Part shown: in pieces, positions 32,253 through 42,470 of the stretch
Numbering within the stretch: the stretch's first letter is position 1
Layout: every line of letters starts with the position of its first letter
Assembly (NCBI GenBank): GCA_030374765.1
Contig: JARGXX010000025.1
Span: 62,001-126,000 of the forward strand
DNA: 64,000 nucleotides
Direction of reading: 5' to 3'
Source: Agarophyton chilense
Lineage: Eukaryota > Rhodophyta > Florideophyceae > Gracilariales > Gracilariaceae
Program-made: the position numbers and the translations under genes
The notes under the pieces: model-generated
What the model saw: only the letters and a program-made list of their open reading frames with translations
Told to the model about the DNA's origin: nothing
Database searches by the model: none

Positions 32253-32571
32253 ATGCATCCCACTCTTGCTCCACACCTACACCCCATGGTACGCTCGAGC
32301 ACCCCTATAAATATTTTAACCGACGTCGAGAACGTCCGAAAGCTCCTCTGACACATGCAAGCAGTGTCAAGAAGCAATCCGGAATCTGAAACAATGCCAT
32401 TCGGAGCGTCGCTTTGCGAAGTTCCTGGGCGCCTGCAACGATGCAAAAGCGGCCCTCGATAAGTGCTTATCACAGGAATACCTCGTTAAACGAGAGCTCA
32501 ATGCGGCAAAGGCGAAGGTGGAGAAAGATCGTCTTCGTCGAATCTTGGAGGAAGAAAAGCAGTTTCACTAA
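32253..32571 (+). CDS. CMC2: CMC2-like CX9C mitochondrial protein, two exons
   Basis: Exon 1 (32253-32288) reads MHPTLAPHLHPM, the characteristic start of CMC2 proteins. A GT-AG intron (32289 to 32361 or 32364) with a CTCTGAC branch-like motif joins exon 2 in frame, ending at the TAA at 32569-32571. Exon 2 has twin CX9C motifs: CQEAIRNLKQC, then CNDAKAALDKC within the FLGACNDAKAALDKCL block. Total is about 81 residues, the usual size. CMC2 acts in the mitochondrial intermembrane space in cytochrome c oxidase biogenesis, and the paired cysteines form disulfides on import. Its last 74 nt overlap the antisense exchanger gene. Confidence 0.85.
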
Positions 32572-33225
32572 GTCTTGGTGGTGGATCATTTAATTTTTCA
32601 AACGCAGATTTAGCATCCTGCACGTATGTTCGCTTAGGAGTATCCCGCCTATCCTTACTGTCTAAATCAAGAGTCAGCTGGCCCTTATTAACATTAACAA
32701 CAGCCATTTGTATATCCCCTCTTTCTCGTCCATGCGCAGTCAATGCCTCCCCCGGGGGTGGCGAATCTATAGCAGCCGAAGAATCAAGCAAAGACCCCAG
32801 TTCATGCGGCGTAAGACGGTCCACTGCTGATACGGCGAGGGTTTGCTGCGTTCTATTCGTCGCTATCACGCTTCGAGTTGACGATGCCACCAGAGTTGGT
32901 CTGAGCCAGGTTTCATCTAGTCGGGTCAACGGTTGAGCAAACAAACTGGCGAATGATGGGGATTCTTGAATTATTGTTCCGTCCGGAAGTTCACCAGAAC
33001 TCTCGCTGATGTCTTGATCGTCACTGTCTGGCACCTCAGCGGCTTCATCTTCTACTCGAACCAACCTGAGTAAGGGTAGCATACCACCACTCAAAACCAT
33101 TACAGTGAAAAGGACTATCGCTAAAGTTGACGAGATGACCACCCTCCGTGTATCGTCTGAGCCGTTACGGCTAGGTACAGTAGACTGAGAGAAAGCGCCC
33201 ACGCAATTGCTCCGAGTAGGGGCTA
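32498..33225 (-). pseudogene. C-terminal fragment of a Na+/H+ exchanger (CPA1/NHE family)
   Basis: The frame 32498-33202 begins near DDTRRVVISSTL, then a membrane segment, VVISSTLAIVLFTVMVLSGG, and MLPLLRLVRVEDE. This matches the last transmembrane helix and following tail of NHE-type antiporters. The tail has the family-like LTRLDETWLRP and then a disordered acidic/Pro-rich end. Just upstream, one frame over, LLGAIAWALSL matches the preceding GLRGAIAFALSL helix, so a one-base frame change lies near 33185-33195. Nothing earlier in the protein is present (stop codons near 33230). It is a 5'-truncated, frameshifted remnant, or an end mis-joined by rearrangement. Confidence 0.7.
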
Positions 33226-33430
33226 CTAGTAGCCCACTTTTAGCCGAGGAAGAGTCTCTATATGTAAACAGGAGGCCCTATTGTACCGATGGGCATCGTA
33301 GACAAAAACGTAACGGTTTAAATGCGAATGATTCTTGCTGTACCAAGCCGCGAAACAGACTTTAAGCTCTTGTCCAACGGACGGCAACTCTGGTGCTTTG
33401 GAAGCATTTTTTTCGGTTCAGGTAAAGAGA

Positions 33431-33619
33431 ATGTTGGAGCGCAGAAGGAAACACGAGTGCGCACGGGTGTGTGTGACGGCCTGGCGCCACACAGGATGTG
33501 TGGTCAAGAAAGCGGCGCCGTATGGTGTGGTGAGACAAAAAGGGCGATTGTACCGCTGTGAGTTTGCTGAATGGAATGGCACAGCAAAAAGTGGAAAACA
33601 GTTTGTGGAGTTGCAATGA
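33431..33619 (+). CDS. Small basic hypothetical protein
   Basis: The ATG at 33431 reads MLERRRKHECARVCVTAWRH and ends KQFVELQ, about 62 residues, Arg/Lys/Cys-rich. Just upstream a pyrimidine tract ending TTCAG|GTAAAG could be a splice acceptor, so the ATG may be internal to a second exon. No family is recognised. It lies divergent to the exchanger remnant. Confidence 0.35.
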   Translation: MLERRRKHECARVCVTAWRHTGCVVKKAAPYGVVRQKGRLYRCEFAEWNGTAKSGKQFVELQ

Positions 33620-34301
33620 TATTAATGACGAGTGGTTGTAGTTTAAAGGTAGAAGAGCCAGGCGATGACATGGGTATGATATGAATGTGGGACGCTAGGC
33701 TGTGAAGGCGGGTAGTAAGCTAAACCGACGAGGGTTTGTAGTTCTGTACGGGGTGGAAGTACATTGAGTGAAACCCATCTAGAGCAAAAGACGATCTGCC
33801 TTCGTGAATCTAAATCGATAAATCATATAGACGTAGGAAATCAGCGTGCTCGCCATGCACTCTTTACAGCCGCAGTCCGATGGGGTCGTCGCCATTCATA
33901 TAGGTTGAAAGAGGGAACGAGCGAGAGACAATCAGTGCGCGCGACGTAGACAAGAAAGAGGGCGCCAATGGCGCAAGGTCAACGTAGCGGACGCGACAGA
34001 CGCTCGTGGAGCAACAGTGGCGCAGCCCGTGCCGCGTGGCGCAACGGAAAAAAGAGTCACACGCGCGCAGCGGCGCAGTGCGCGCACACAGCGCCACCAG
34101 GCGCTCGTTGTAGACGCGCCAATGGCAGCGCTTCGTTTCGAGCATCGCACGCAGTTCCACGCCACTGTGCGATTCCCCCAGCAGCCTCGGCCTCCCCTCC
34201 ACCCTACCCCCCCCCCCCCCCCCCCCCAACTGCAACCGCACCGCTCCCCCTGCCTCCATCCTTCCCCTTTCCCCCCCCCCGCCGCTATCCTTCCTCGTCA
34301 C
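33620..34301. other. 5' flank of the DENN gene with poly-C tract
   Basis: No supported gene. It includes a run of about 21 C at 34207-34227 and a second C run near 34271-34280. The DENN frame is open through this stretch, but the implied protein is poly-Pro low complexity, so it is more likely leader sequence. Confidence 0.5.
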
Positions 34302-37300
34302 ATGTCTGCCTCGTCAATGCTGCTCCGCGCCACTGCGCCGCCATTGTCGCCCACCCATTCCATCCCGCCTGCGCCACCACCTCCTACACCACCCCCACCT
34401 CGGCCGCGCACGCCTCTGCCCGCCCCCCCCTCCGTCAAGCTTGTCGCTGTCGTGCATCTTCTTAGAGACCCCACACTCGCCCCTTCCCCACACTCTTCCT
34501 CCTCCCCTCCCCTCCACTTCGCCCACACTTACTTTCCCTTCTCCTCAAACGCCACCCAACACGCCTCCGCCAAGAGCGCCCTCCTCGCCGCCGTCCAGTT
34601 CATCTTCCCAACCGACGCCGCCGCCGCAAAATGCCTCTCCGCCCGCCCGGCAACCGCCCCGCCCCCGCGCGTCGCGCCCTCCCTCACTCCATCCCCTTCG
34701 CCGCACCAACAAGCATCGCAACCGCCATCGCAGCCCGCCCTGCACTCACAGCTGCGCTCAGCAAAGGTGCTTCCTCTCTCCGCCACCGCTCTCTTCAACG
34801 CGCTGCACGTCACCAATACCGTTGACGTCCCAGCCCCACCTCCCGCTCCGACCCGCACTCCCGCCCGCATCGCGCGCCACCGACGCAACGTCGCCCGTCA
34901 AACGCCCGACTCTGCCGCGTCGCCGCGCCGCCGTGCAAATAGTTTGCCGCGCCAGCCCTCCTCTAGCCCGCGCTCACGCTCGCGCTCCGCCGGCATTCCG
35001 CCTATCTCGGCCGCTCCCACTCCCTCCCTTCCCCCGCTCGACCTCAATCCCCCGCCGTACCCTACCGATCATACCCCGCATGCACTGCTTCCCTTTTTAA
35101 TGGCTGCGCGCGCGCACGCCTTCGCCGTCACTGCTGGGGACGGCTCGCGTCAATACGCCTTTTGTCGTCCGCTTTCCGCGCTGCATGCGCTCGTCGTGTT
35201 GGCCGACTGCTCGCACACCGCACGCTTCGTGTCCGCGCTTGAGGCCACCGTGGATCGTTTTGCAAGTCTGTTGCTCATTGACGCCCCCGCCCATCGCGGC
35301 TTATATCGTGCGCAGTGTCCGCTGTCGCACTGTTTATCGCCGCCGTTTCGACGCGCCTCTATACTTTGTGCGCCCGATGTGGCGCACTATCTATGTCTCT
35401 CGACAGTGCGCGCGATGGCCAGTCCCCAGGCTAACGGCTCTGAGCCCTGCACAATGCCGCAAGACGAGTCGAAATTAGCGTCGGATGCTCTGCGCATGTC
35501 GCCCTTGTCGGACTTTGCTGCGCACGACTGCAAACCTCTTCAGGATGCGCAGCACACACACGCGTCCAATTCAACATTATGTCTCACTCCTTCGAGTACT
35601 TCGTCGGGTCGAGTCACTCCCGGGTCTGCCCTCTTTCCGGCAGACACCTTAACCGTCGAACAGATCACGTCAAGCGCCGCTGCTGCCACTTTTCCAAGTG
35701 ACGATACGTCAGCTCGTACCCTCGCTCTGTTTAATGAAGTTGCAAATATTGACGACGCGAATAGCGCCGCAACTGAAGACATGCGAGGCCATCTGGCGCA
35801 TCTTGCTGATGCGTATGTACTTTTCTCCAACTTTTCAGTGCGCAGCATTGTTGTAATGATTACCGCACTTCTTGAAGAGCGTCATGTATGTATCGTTGGT
35901 CCATCCAGTTCTCTTGTCTCGCGGGCGGTTCTTGCAGTCAAGGACCTGCTATATCCATTCGAATGGCCTCACATTCTCTCCCCGATACTTCCGTCCCATC
36001 ACCTCCAAGTGCTTGGTGCACCAATCCCATTTCTTGTCGGCATTCTGGACGAATTTTATCCGCAGGCACTGGAACTTCCATTGGTGGAGGGTCTCGTGTT
36101 CGCAAATGTTCAGACTGGTAAGGTCGCGTTCTACCCTGAGGGTCTGGACATATCAAGGCATATTCCACGCCGCTTACGCAATCGGCTTGAGCGTCGTCTC
36201 GCTCGCGTCAAAAGCGCTTGCACGCGATCACGTCTACGTCTCAATCGGTCAGAGACTTCACTTTCCACGTTCATGTCGGCTCTTTCTTCAAACAGCGATC
36301 AATTTGATGATGATGCTTACATCACAGCACCGCCCATGTCCAGACCTGCCACGCTACAACACGAGGACTACCATTTCAAGTCCCAGTCGTCTGCAATGTG
36401 GAGATCTCGCCCCCAAAACAGACTCAACAAGCTCACGGGAACGGGCCAGTCATCATTGGATACGTTCATTAGTACCGAGACTCTCACCGCGCTTCACAAA
36501 GCAATGTGCAAGTTTTTTGCGGAACTGCTAGCTGATTTGCCAGTCATTGAGGGCACGGGCGGAGATCACGAAACGACCACAAATGGAATTGTCTCAAGTC
36601 CCCCGCCGATAGCGTCAATTGTCTTGTCACCTGCTTCGATCAGCAAAAAGGATTCTCGCACACTTCTTCGCTCTTTTGCGCAGACTCAGATGTACATGCA
36701 ATGGGAACGCGACGAAAATCGAGATGCGACGTTCGGCATTATACCGAGCGATGGGACTCGTCATCGACGAAAGCGTGCCGCTGACGCCCGAGATCGTACA
36801 ACGCTTCGCGCTCGTGGCGGCGTCGACGATGCTTCAGATGCAGAAGAGGATGTGTCTCAGTTTGTGCCGAGCTTGGTAGCGAGAAACACACTCCAACTCC
36901 CTCGTTTCAAGAAGACGCGTCCTATCACCGATTTTCTAGACGAAGACGCGGAAGATCCTGGCATACTGTCCGGTTCAGAAACGGTGGCCCATCGCCGCTC
37001 CAACCCGTTTGCGAATATGCGCATACTGCGCCGTCAGCGCAATGAAATGGCCGATGATGATGCCGCCATATTATCGCAGGGAAATCCGCTTTGGTTTGGG
37101 AGGTCGCGAGCCGTCGTGCCGGATGTGACTGAAGCGCTGTTTCAAGATGAAGATCTGGGGGTGATGTCTGGACCGGAACCGCGAATGGTGCGAAAGAGCA
37201 AAAACATAAAAGTCGTACGCAAGTCGAACAGGGCGCGCAGGCGGCGAAACCGTAACGGCCCGCATGTGAATTTTGCTGATGAGATTGTTTCCTCGGTTGA

Positions 37301-37763
37301 TGTTTATGCACAGGAGATGCTGACGGACGCGGAAGTCACTGTCGGTGAGACAGGCGAAGATGATGAAACGCAGCTGCGACACAGTACTGCCAGCACCGAG
37401 CCGGGGCGCAACTCTGATGTTGATATCGGAGTGAGGCGCCCTTGGCTATTCCTTCGGCTTCCGGGGTCGCCCTGGACGTCCACACGAGAGTCGTCCTCAA
37501 GAGATGGCGATTCACGTGGACCCAGTTGCGACAAGACCAGAGTTGAAAGCAGTGACGAAAACGAAGCTGCAAACTCGCTGCACGAGCATGTGGAGAACGA
37601 TATTGTGGATGATGTGGTCGGTGTGCATTCCGTCAAGAAAAAAGCGGGAGAGGTCAAGACCGCCTCTGAGTTGAGTGCGGAGGATGACTTGAACTCTTCT
37701 CCTGGATGGAAGATTGTGCGTCAATGGCAAATGCGTCGATACAAGAATGTTGCTCGCGCGTAA
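34302..37763 (+). CDS. DENN-domain protein (Rab guanine-nucleotide exchange type)
   Basis: I chose the ATG at 34302 (MSASSMLLRAT) because the frame upstream runs through poly-C; an in-frame ATG at 34122 is the alternative. The product is about 1153 residues with no intron needed. uDENN-like parts occur at residues about 45-110 (VKLVAVVHLL...FAHTYFPF) and about 260-345 (HAFAVTAGDGSRQYAFCRP). The core DENN lies at about 500-630, with FSNFSVRSIVVMITALLEER, HVCIVGPSSSLVSRAVLAVK, LLYPFEWPHILSPILP and IPFLVGI. A dDENN-like part (FFAELLADLPVIE, LLRSFAQTQMYMQW) follows at about 735-805. Low-complexity Pro/Ala-rich inserts separate uDENN pieces, and the tail is acidic. DENN proteins activate Rab GTPases in membrane traffic. 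The particular Rab cannot be told from the sequence. Confidence 0.85.
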   Translation: MSASSMLLRATAPPLSPTHSIPPAPPPPTPPPPRPRTPLPAPPSVKLVAVVHLLRDPTLAPSPHSSSSPPLHFAHTYFPFSSNATQHASAKSALLAAVQFIFPTDAAAAKCLSARPATAPPPRVAPSLTPSPSPHQQASQPPSQPALHSQLRSAKVLPLSATALFNALHVTNTVDVPAPPPAPTRTPARIARHRRNVARQTPDSAASPRRRANSLPRQPSSSPRSRSRSAGIPPISAAPTPSLPPLDLNPPPYPTDHTPHALLPFLMAARAHAFAVTAGDGSRQYAFCRPLSALHALVVLADCSHTARFVSALEATVDRFASLLLIDAPAHRGLYRAQCPLSHCLSPPFRRASILCAPDVAHYLCLSTVRAMASPQANGSEPCTMPQDESKLASDALRMSPLSDFAAHDCKPLQDAQHTHASNSTLCLTPSSTSSGRVTPGSALFPADTLTVEQITSSAAAATFPSDDTSARTLALFNEVANIDDANSAATEDMRGHLAHLADAYVLFSNFSVRSIVVMITALLEERHVCIVGPSSSLVSRAVLAVKDLLYPFEWPHILSPILPSHHLQVLGAPIPFLVGILDEFYPQALELPLVEGLVFANVQTGKVAFYPEGLDISRHIPRRLRNRLERRLARVKSACTRSRLRLNRSETSLSTFMSALSSNSDQFDDDAYITAPPMSRPATLQHEDYHFKSQSSAMWRSRPQNRLNKLTGTGQSSLDTFISTETLTALHKAMCKFFAELLADLPVIEGTGGDHETTTNGIVSSPPPIASIVLSPASISKKDSRTLLRSFAQTQMYMQWERDENRDATFGIIPSDGTRHRRKRAADARDRTTLRARGGVDDASDAEEDVSQFVPSLVARNTLQLPRFKKTRPITDFLDEDAEDPGILSGSETVAHRRSNPFANMRILRRQRNEMADDDAAILSQGNPLWFGRSRAVVPDVTEALFQDEDLGVMSGPEPRMVRKSKNIKVVRKSNRARRRRNRNGPHVNFADEIVSSVDVYAQEMLTDAEVTVGETGEDDETQLRHSTASTEPGRNSDVDIGVRRPWLFLRLPGSPWTSTRESSSRDGDSRGPSCDKTRVESSDENEAANSLHEHVENDIVDDVVGVHSVKKKAGEVKTASELSAEDDLNSSPGWKIVRQWQMRRYKNVARA

Positions 37764-38879
37764 GCGTGCTTGTGTATGCAGCACGGCACGCTGTGCAGCA
37801 TAGCATTGGGGATAGACAAACACGGGCCGTTTGACTTACACAACTAGCTAGATGTGGGAACGCTAATGTAGTCTTTGTGAATAACACAATAGAAGCTGTC
37901 TCGAACACATACGACTTGTAAATAGTAAAATCCTCTTGTACAGCGTTAACCTGTGAGCTCCATCACGTTGCTGTCTCGTGTGTGGGTTGGGCGTGACCAA
38001 GGACTTGTCGTGCCTCGAGTCGTCGTGTTGAGTCGAGACTCTCGATGTGAAAGGTGGGTTCACACGCCATGCGGCACAGCATTGGAATGTCAACAGTGGA
38101 GGGATTACCAACAAGGTTACCCAAGGTGTCTGAAGCATTCCAGTCGGTACCCCATGGTGGGCTTCTGCACGCTCTTGGGCGTGAGGCTCATGGCTGTGGT
38201 GAGGCTCATGGCTGTGGTGAGGCTCATGGCTGTGGTGAGGCTCACGGCCTCATGCTCATGGCCTCATGCTCACGGCTTGTGGCTCATGGGGCTCTTAAAC
38301 CATGGGGGTTTCGCTAAGAGAAAACAATGGAGGTTGGTGGAAGTATCGAAGGTAAGAAACGCTGACAGAGACAAATGCGACAAGTGCGCACGGTGTCCCA
38401 TTGGCACCCTTGTTACTGTTGTAGTAAAAGTTAGATATATGACTTGGACGGTAAAAGAAATTATTCCGAAGCGCTGTGTACACCTACACCACCGCCGGTA
38501 TCGGCGCTGCTTCTGTACCTCGCCGCCGTCACCGCCTTTTCGTTCCCACCCCACCCGCCTGTGCTCTCTCCTGCTACTTGTCGGCTTTTGGCTCTCGGGG
38601 AGCACGAGCCCTTGCCTTCTGGAAACATCCAAGGGACCGCGCAGGACGCAACAAAGCGTTGACAACAACAATAAAAACCAACCACAACACTAAAATAATG
38701 CAAAATACAAATGCGACGCGGCGTGTCGCCACACGGCCCGCGCCCCCACCAAGCGCCGCCGCTTGGCCGTTGTGCACGCGACGCCCGGCGGAGAAAAGGC
38801 GCAATCGACGGTGAACAATCGTCTACACGCACTGCCACTCAAAGCGGCCTCGCTCTTGGGCCACCGTTTCCTTCTCAAC
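37764..38879. other. Intergenic region with an 18-bp tandem repeat
   Basis: No supported gene between the DENN stop and the Ser/Arg-rich gene. At 38183-38254 the unit GTGAGGCTCATGGCTGTG repeats about four times and is followed by degenerate GGCTCATGGCCTCAT copies to about 38290. Open frames here are short and overlapping on both strands. Confidence 0.6.
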
Positions 38880-39644
38880 ATGCCGAGCGCGCCTTCCTCC
38901 CCGACTAAGTCCTCCTCGTGCTCCACAACCCCGCCTTCTTCGCCCGTAATCATTCCCTCCATCTCCTCCTCACCTGCATCGTCGCACGCTTCACGTCCAC
39001 CGTCTCCCCCCCTGGCGCCCCTGTTGTCCAAGTCGCCTCCCGCCCCGCCCCGCCCCGCGTCGCGACGCACTGTGTCTCCGCCGCTGTCGCTGTCCAGCCA
39101 CTCGCTTTCCACACACTCACTGTCTAGTCGCTCACTGTCCAGCCGCTCACTGTCCAGCCGCTCACTGTCCAGCCGCTCACTGTCCAGCCGCTCACTGTCC
39201 AGCCGCTCACGGTCGCGCTCCTCGTCGCCGTCCTCCACGTCGCTACGCCTTACTTCGTCGTCTGCCCACGCCTCACAAGCGCGCCCCCTTCCACGCAGCG
39301 TTTTTCTCACCGCAGAAAATTTGTTGTCACAGGCCACGCCGCTCACGCCGTCCCCGCCTCCTCAACCACGCCGTTGCTCAAATTCGCTTGCGCGCCTTTC
39401 CAACGTGGCCAGTCGCCTTAACAACGCCGTCACTGAACTTACAGCGTTGCAGTCGGCCACAGCGATGCTGGCTGCTGACGCCGATGTCAGACTGGCCAAG
39501 AGCCCGTCCAAGAAGGATGTGGCTTCATTGTGTCGCTTGCGCATCACATTGGACCACGTTTCGAAACTGTGCTTGAGAAGAGCTCATCAACTAAGGGATG
39601 AAGCCGTCGAGCATACTCAACAATCGCACAAACATGAATCGTGA
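38880..39644 (+). CDS. Ser/Arg/Pro-rich protein with LSSRS repeats
   Basis: The ATG at 38880 gives MPSAPSSPTKSSS and about 254 residues. The first two thirds are Ser/Pro-rich and low complexity. A 15-bp tandem repeat at about 39075-39212 encodes about six LSSRS units plus variants, resembling SR-type repeats. The C-terminal 90 residues are of normal complexity and helical (SLARLSNVASRLNNAVTELT, LCRLRITLDHVSKLCLRRA), probably a coiled coil. The frame is open upstream without an ATG. It ends tail-to-tail with the Sds3-like gene about 195 bp away. Family and function are unknown. Confidence 0.5.
   Translation: MPSAPSSPTKSSSCSTTPPSSPVIIPSISSSPASSHASRPPSPPLAPLLSKSPPAPPRPASRRTVSPPLSLSSHSLSTHSLSSRSLSSRSLSSRSLSSRSLSSRSLSSRSRSRSSSPSSTSLRLTSSSAHASQARPLPRSVFLTAENLLSQATPLTPSPPPQPRRCSNSLARLSNVASRLNNAVTELTALQSATAMLAADADVRLAKSPSKKDVASLCRLRITLDHVSKLCLRRAHQLRDEAVEHTQQSHKHES
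39075..39212 (+). repeat. 15-bp coding minisatellite
   Basis: CTGTCCAGCCGCTCA repeats in near-perfect tandem from about 39120, with older variants upstream (CTGTCCAGCCACTCG, CTGTCTAGTCGCTCA). It encodes LSSRS units in the Ser/Arg-rich protein. Confidence 0.85.
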
Positions 39645-39839
39645 TCACCGCAACAACGCTTCTCATGTTTACCGTCGCCCGCTTGATACGCGTGCCTGAA
39701 GCGATGGTTGTCGGCAGCACCATCACGCTGCATGTGATAGCAAACTGTACATATATATATAACTTTGTCTACAATCAGTGTAAAACAAAAAAACCAAAAA
39801 GAAGGGTGCAGCAACCAATGTGTTAGGTTATAGGCGCAC

Positions 39840-40856
39840 TTACTTTCGCTTCTTTGACCGTCGTTCGCGATCGTTGCCTTCTTCTCGTTGTCGTTTTTCG
39901 CCTCTCATCTCGGCCAGATCGTCGCTAACCTGATTATCATCCAGTTCGACATTGACCTTGACGCTGTTGGAACGTGTTCGCTTCTTGCGCGCAGGTCGTC
40001 CATCGTCTACTTCGTCATCGATCGCACCTCGACCTCTCAGGGCCATTTCGTGCTTGCGCTGCCAACCGCCCACCACGTCATCCTTGCAGATTCCATAGCG
40101 AAGCTCCTCCACCTGTCTCATCTTTTCTGCGTTTTCAGACAGCATCTTCATCATGGCGGCACGTCGGGCCTGTTCAAACTCATCTAGAATGGCATCGACC
40201 TCCATTTCGTACATAGTGAGAATCACATTTTCGTGGTACAAGCGCCGTTTGTCCGCCTCGTACACCCTAGCGTGGCGTTTCTTCTCCAGCTTCAAGCACT
40301 CGTTGCGATAGTCGTCCAACTCATTGAGCGACACGGACGATGCCACCAGCATGCCATCACAGTGCGGTGCATCCTCATCTCTGCCGCGTTTATTATGCAC
40401 CCCTTTTCTCGGCGACGCAGTTGGAGCGACGCCATTCTTCGCTCGCGTCGGCGGCGGCTGGTGCTGATGCTGTTGCTGCTGCTGCTGCTGCTGCCGCTGC
40501 TGCTTTTGCTGCGACGACAGTGGCGGCGATGACGGTGGCGGCTCTGCAGCAGGGGGCGCGCGCATCGAAACTTGCGCACTGAGTTGAGCAACGCCGTTGG
40601 TGCCATTGGCGGCATGAACACGCGCACCACTCAATTTCACATCGGACTGTCTGTTGCTGCGATCGCCGTCGCAGCCGGATTCCTTGTGTTGCTTGGAGCG
40701 ACGACGCGCATCTGTAGAAGTCCGTTTTGTTACGGTAGCAGCGAGCGTACTGTTTTCACGTTTGGATCGCGCAGCGTCGCGCGCGGTGGTGCTTTCCACG
40801 ACAAGGCGCTGTGAGTGCGACTCGCTGTCAGGCGCGCGTAGCGGGCTGTGCGCCAT
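39840..40856 (-). CDS. Sds3/BRMS1-like coiled-coil nuclear protein (tentative)
   Basis: I chose the ATG at 40856 (MAHSPLRAPDSES). The frame is also open to an ATG at 41357 but through low-complexity Ser/Pro/Arg sequence. The product is about 338 residues with a basic N-terminus and a glutamine tract (QQKQQRQQQQQQQQHQHQ, encoded by a CAG/CTG repeat near 40465-40510). A helical segment of about 100 residues follows (LDDYRNECLKLEKKRHARVY, EMEVDAILDEFEQARRAAMM, KMLSENAEKMRQVEELRYG), ending in basic nuclear-signal-like runs (RPARKKRTR, RRSKKRK). The helical pattern resembles Sds3-family subunits of Rpd3/Sin3 histone deacetylase complexes, but I rely on pattern only. Another nuclear coiled-coil protein is possible. 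Confidence 0.5.
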   Translation of the reverse strand: MAHSPLRAPDSESHSQRLVVESTTARDAARSKRENSTLAATVTKRTSTDARRRSKQHKESGCDGDRSNRQSDVKLSGARVHAANGTNGVAQLSAQVSMRAPPAAEPPPSSPPLSSQQKQQRQQQQQQQQHQHQPPPTRAKNGVAPTASPRKGVHNKRGRDEDAPHCDGMLVASSVSLNELDDYRNECLKLEKKRHARVYEADKRRLYHENVILTMYEMEVDAILDEFEQARRAAMMKMLSENAEKMRQVEELRYGICKDDVVGGWQRKHEMALRGRGAIDDEVDDGRPARKKRTRSNSVKVNVELDDNQVSDDLAEMRGEKRQREEGNDRERRSKKRK

Positions 40857-41865
40857 TTTGAGGGACGAGCGACGGGCAGGCTGCGGGCGGTGGGCGGGGG
40901 CGAGGGCGGAGGCGAGGGCGGGGGCGAGGGAGGGAGGGCGGGGGCGAGGGAGGGAGGGCGAGGGCGAGGGCGAGGGCGAGGGCGTTGTGCGACGGGACAG
41001 GCGAGACGGCACGGGCGGTGCAGGTCGGAATGAAGAGCGACGGAGGGCGACGGAAGGGTGGGAAAGGACGGCGGAGGCGGGCGACAAAAAGGCGACAGAG
41101 GGCGACAGAGGGCAGCAATGAGCGATGAGAGGCGGCTGAGAGAAGGACGGCACGACACGACGGTGCGGCGCTGAAGGCGTGGTAGCTTGCGTGCCGAATT
41201 GGGCGGCAGCGAGACACACGCTGCGCGGCGCGCTCGTGCGTTTGAGAAGCGCGACGCGCAGAGCGCAGTGCGCGGCGCGCATCGCGCACGCGCGTGATGT
41301 GATATTGGCCGCGCCTGTGCCAGCACGCATGCACTCAACATGACGCGCGTGTGCCATTTAGCTCTTTTTCACACGTGTGCGCGTGTGCCCACAAAAACCC
41401 CACAAAAACGTTTTTTCTGTGTAACACTATAAAAAATAGTTACGAAAAACTCTTTTTTTTTACCCCAGTTATCGCAACAGTAACACCAGTACTGCGACCT
41501 AACACGAAAACGCTCATCTACTGCACTGTACGAAGCAACGCAAAGCGAACTGCTATATCCTTTCAGTAGTCCCGGCCGTTTATTACACTATTGCACAGGA
41601 CACGTGGCTTACGTGTGTCTAGTTCACACTTACTTTCTGTCGGGCATGTGTGGCACGCATGCGCCACACGTGTCGACGTAGTGCATAGCGAGCTCGCCGC
41701 CGCTCGCGCCAGATATTTTAGAGGCACGAGAGCGGCGGCGGCTCTGAAGGAAAAAGGAAGGCAACAGTCGGAAGAAAAAGAGAGGGTACGCTTGTCCACA
41801 CAGTCAAGCGCATTTCACTTTTCTTGGTAGCAATTTATAAAAATCGACAAACACAATTTACTTAC
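40857..41865. other. Upstream region of the Sds3-like gene with GGGCGA microsatellite
   Basis: Over 40895-40985 the plus strand is an imperfect GGGCGA/GGAGGGCGGGGGCGA repeat. A possible N-terminal extension of the Sds3-like frame passes through it. From 41360 to 41865 I see no gene. Element B inserted at the right edge (CTTAC duplication at 41861-41865). Confidence 0.5.
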
Positions 41866-42459
41866 TGTGAACGTCATGTCCGTAGATCAGTAAAGGACAC
41901 AACGCGGGTGGCAACAACCAAAAAATACACAAGTAAATAGTAATGCTCTCGAGAGTACCAGCCCTACAGAGAGCAGAAATAGTGTGTCAAAGACGCGGCA
42001 AGAGAAGAAACAAATGCAATTGATGGGTAGAACGTGAACCCAAAAAGATGAAGACAAAGTGGCAGGCAAAAACAAAGATATAAAAGTGATACGAGGATAG
42101 AAAAGGTAAAGGCCTACGCCAAAGGTTGAAACTTTTATTGATGAGGTGGGGTGAGTCGAGGCGACATGACTAGAGTTGGTCGGAGCCGACCGGAGGCCGC
42201 CTTTTCTAGATGATTTTCCGGCCAGCCGGCGCGCGAATTCGCGCGCCGCCCGATACACGACCATGTTCTGGAACCTTATCGACGCAGAACGCACTTGTGT
42301 TGCGCAACAAGCGTGCGGTATCTAATAATTTGTATTTCTACTCTGAAATAAACAGATTATTTCTTTATATCCATCCTTCCATTCAGCTTACGTGCAACGC
42401 GCTTTAATTTGCCAACGATGTTGCACGTACCACGCACCTGCGCCAAAACCGCCACCACA
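41866..42459 (-). repeat. 3' LTR of Ty3 element B
   Basis: It starts TGTGAACGTCATGTC and ends CGCCACCACA on the plus strand. It is nearly identical to 48642-49235. It contains the perfect 20-bp palindrome GGCGCGCGAATTCGCGCGCC (42228-42247). Confidence 0.95.
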
Positions 42460-42470
42460 CACCCCCGTAC

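Noticed and set aside
34017-34301. N-terminal extension of the DENN protein
   Set aside because: It needs a non-ATG start or the ATG at 34122 and translates the poly-C tract into poly-Pro. It is more likely 5' untranslated sequence.
41887-42294. 135-codon frame conserved in both LTRs of element B
   Set aside because: LTRs are near-identical by descent, so conservation of the frame carries no weight, and the sequence shows no domain.
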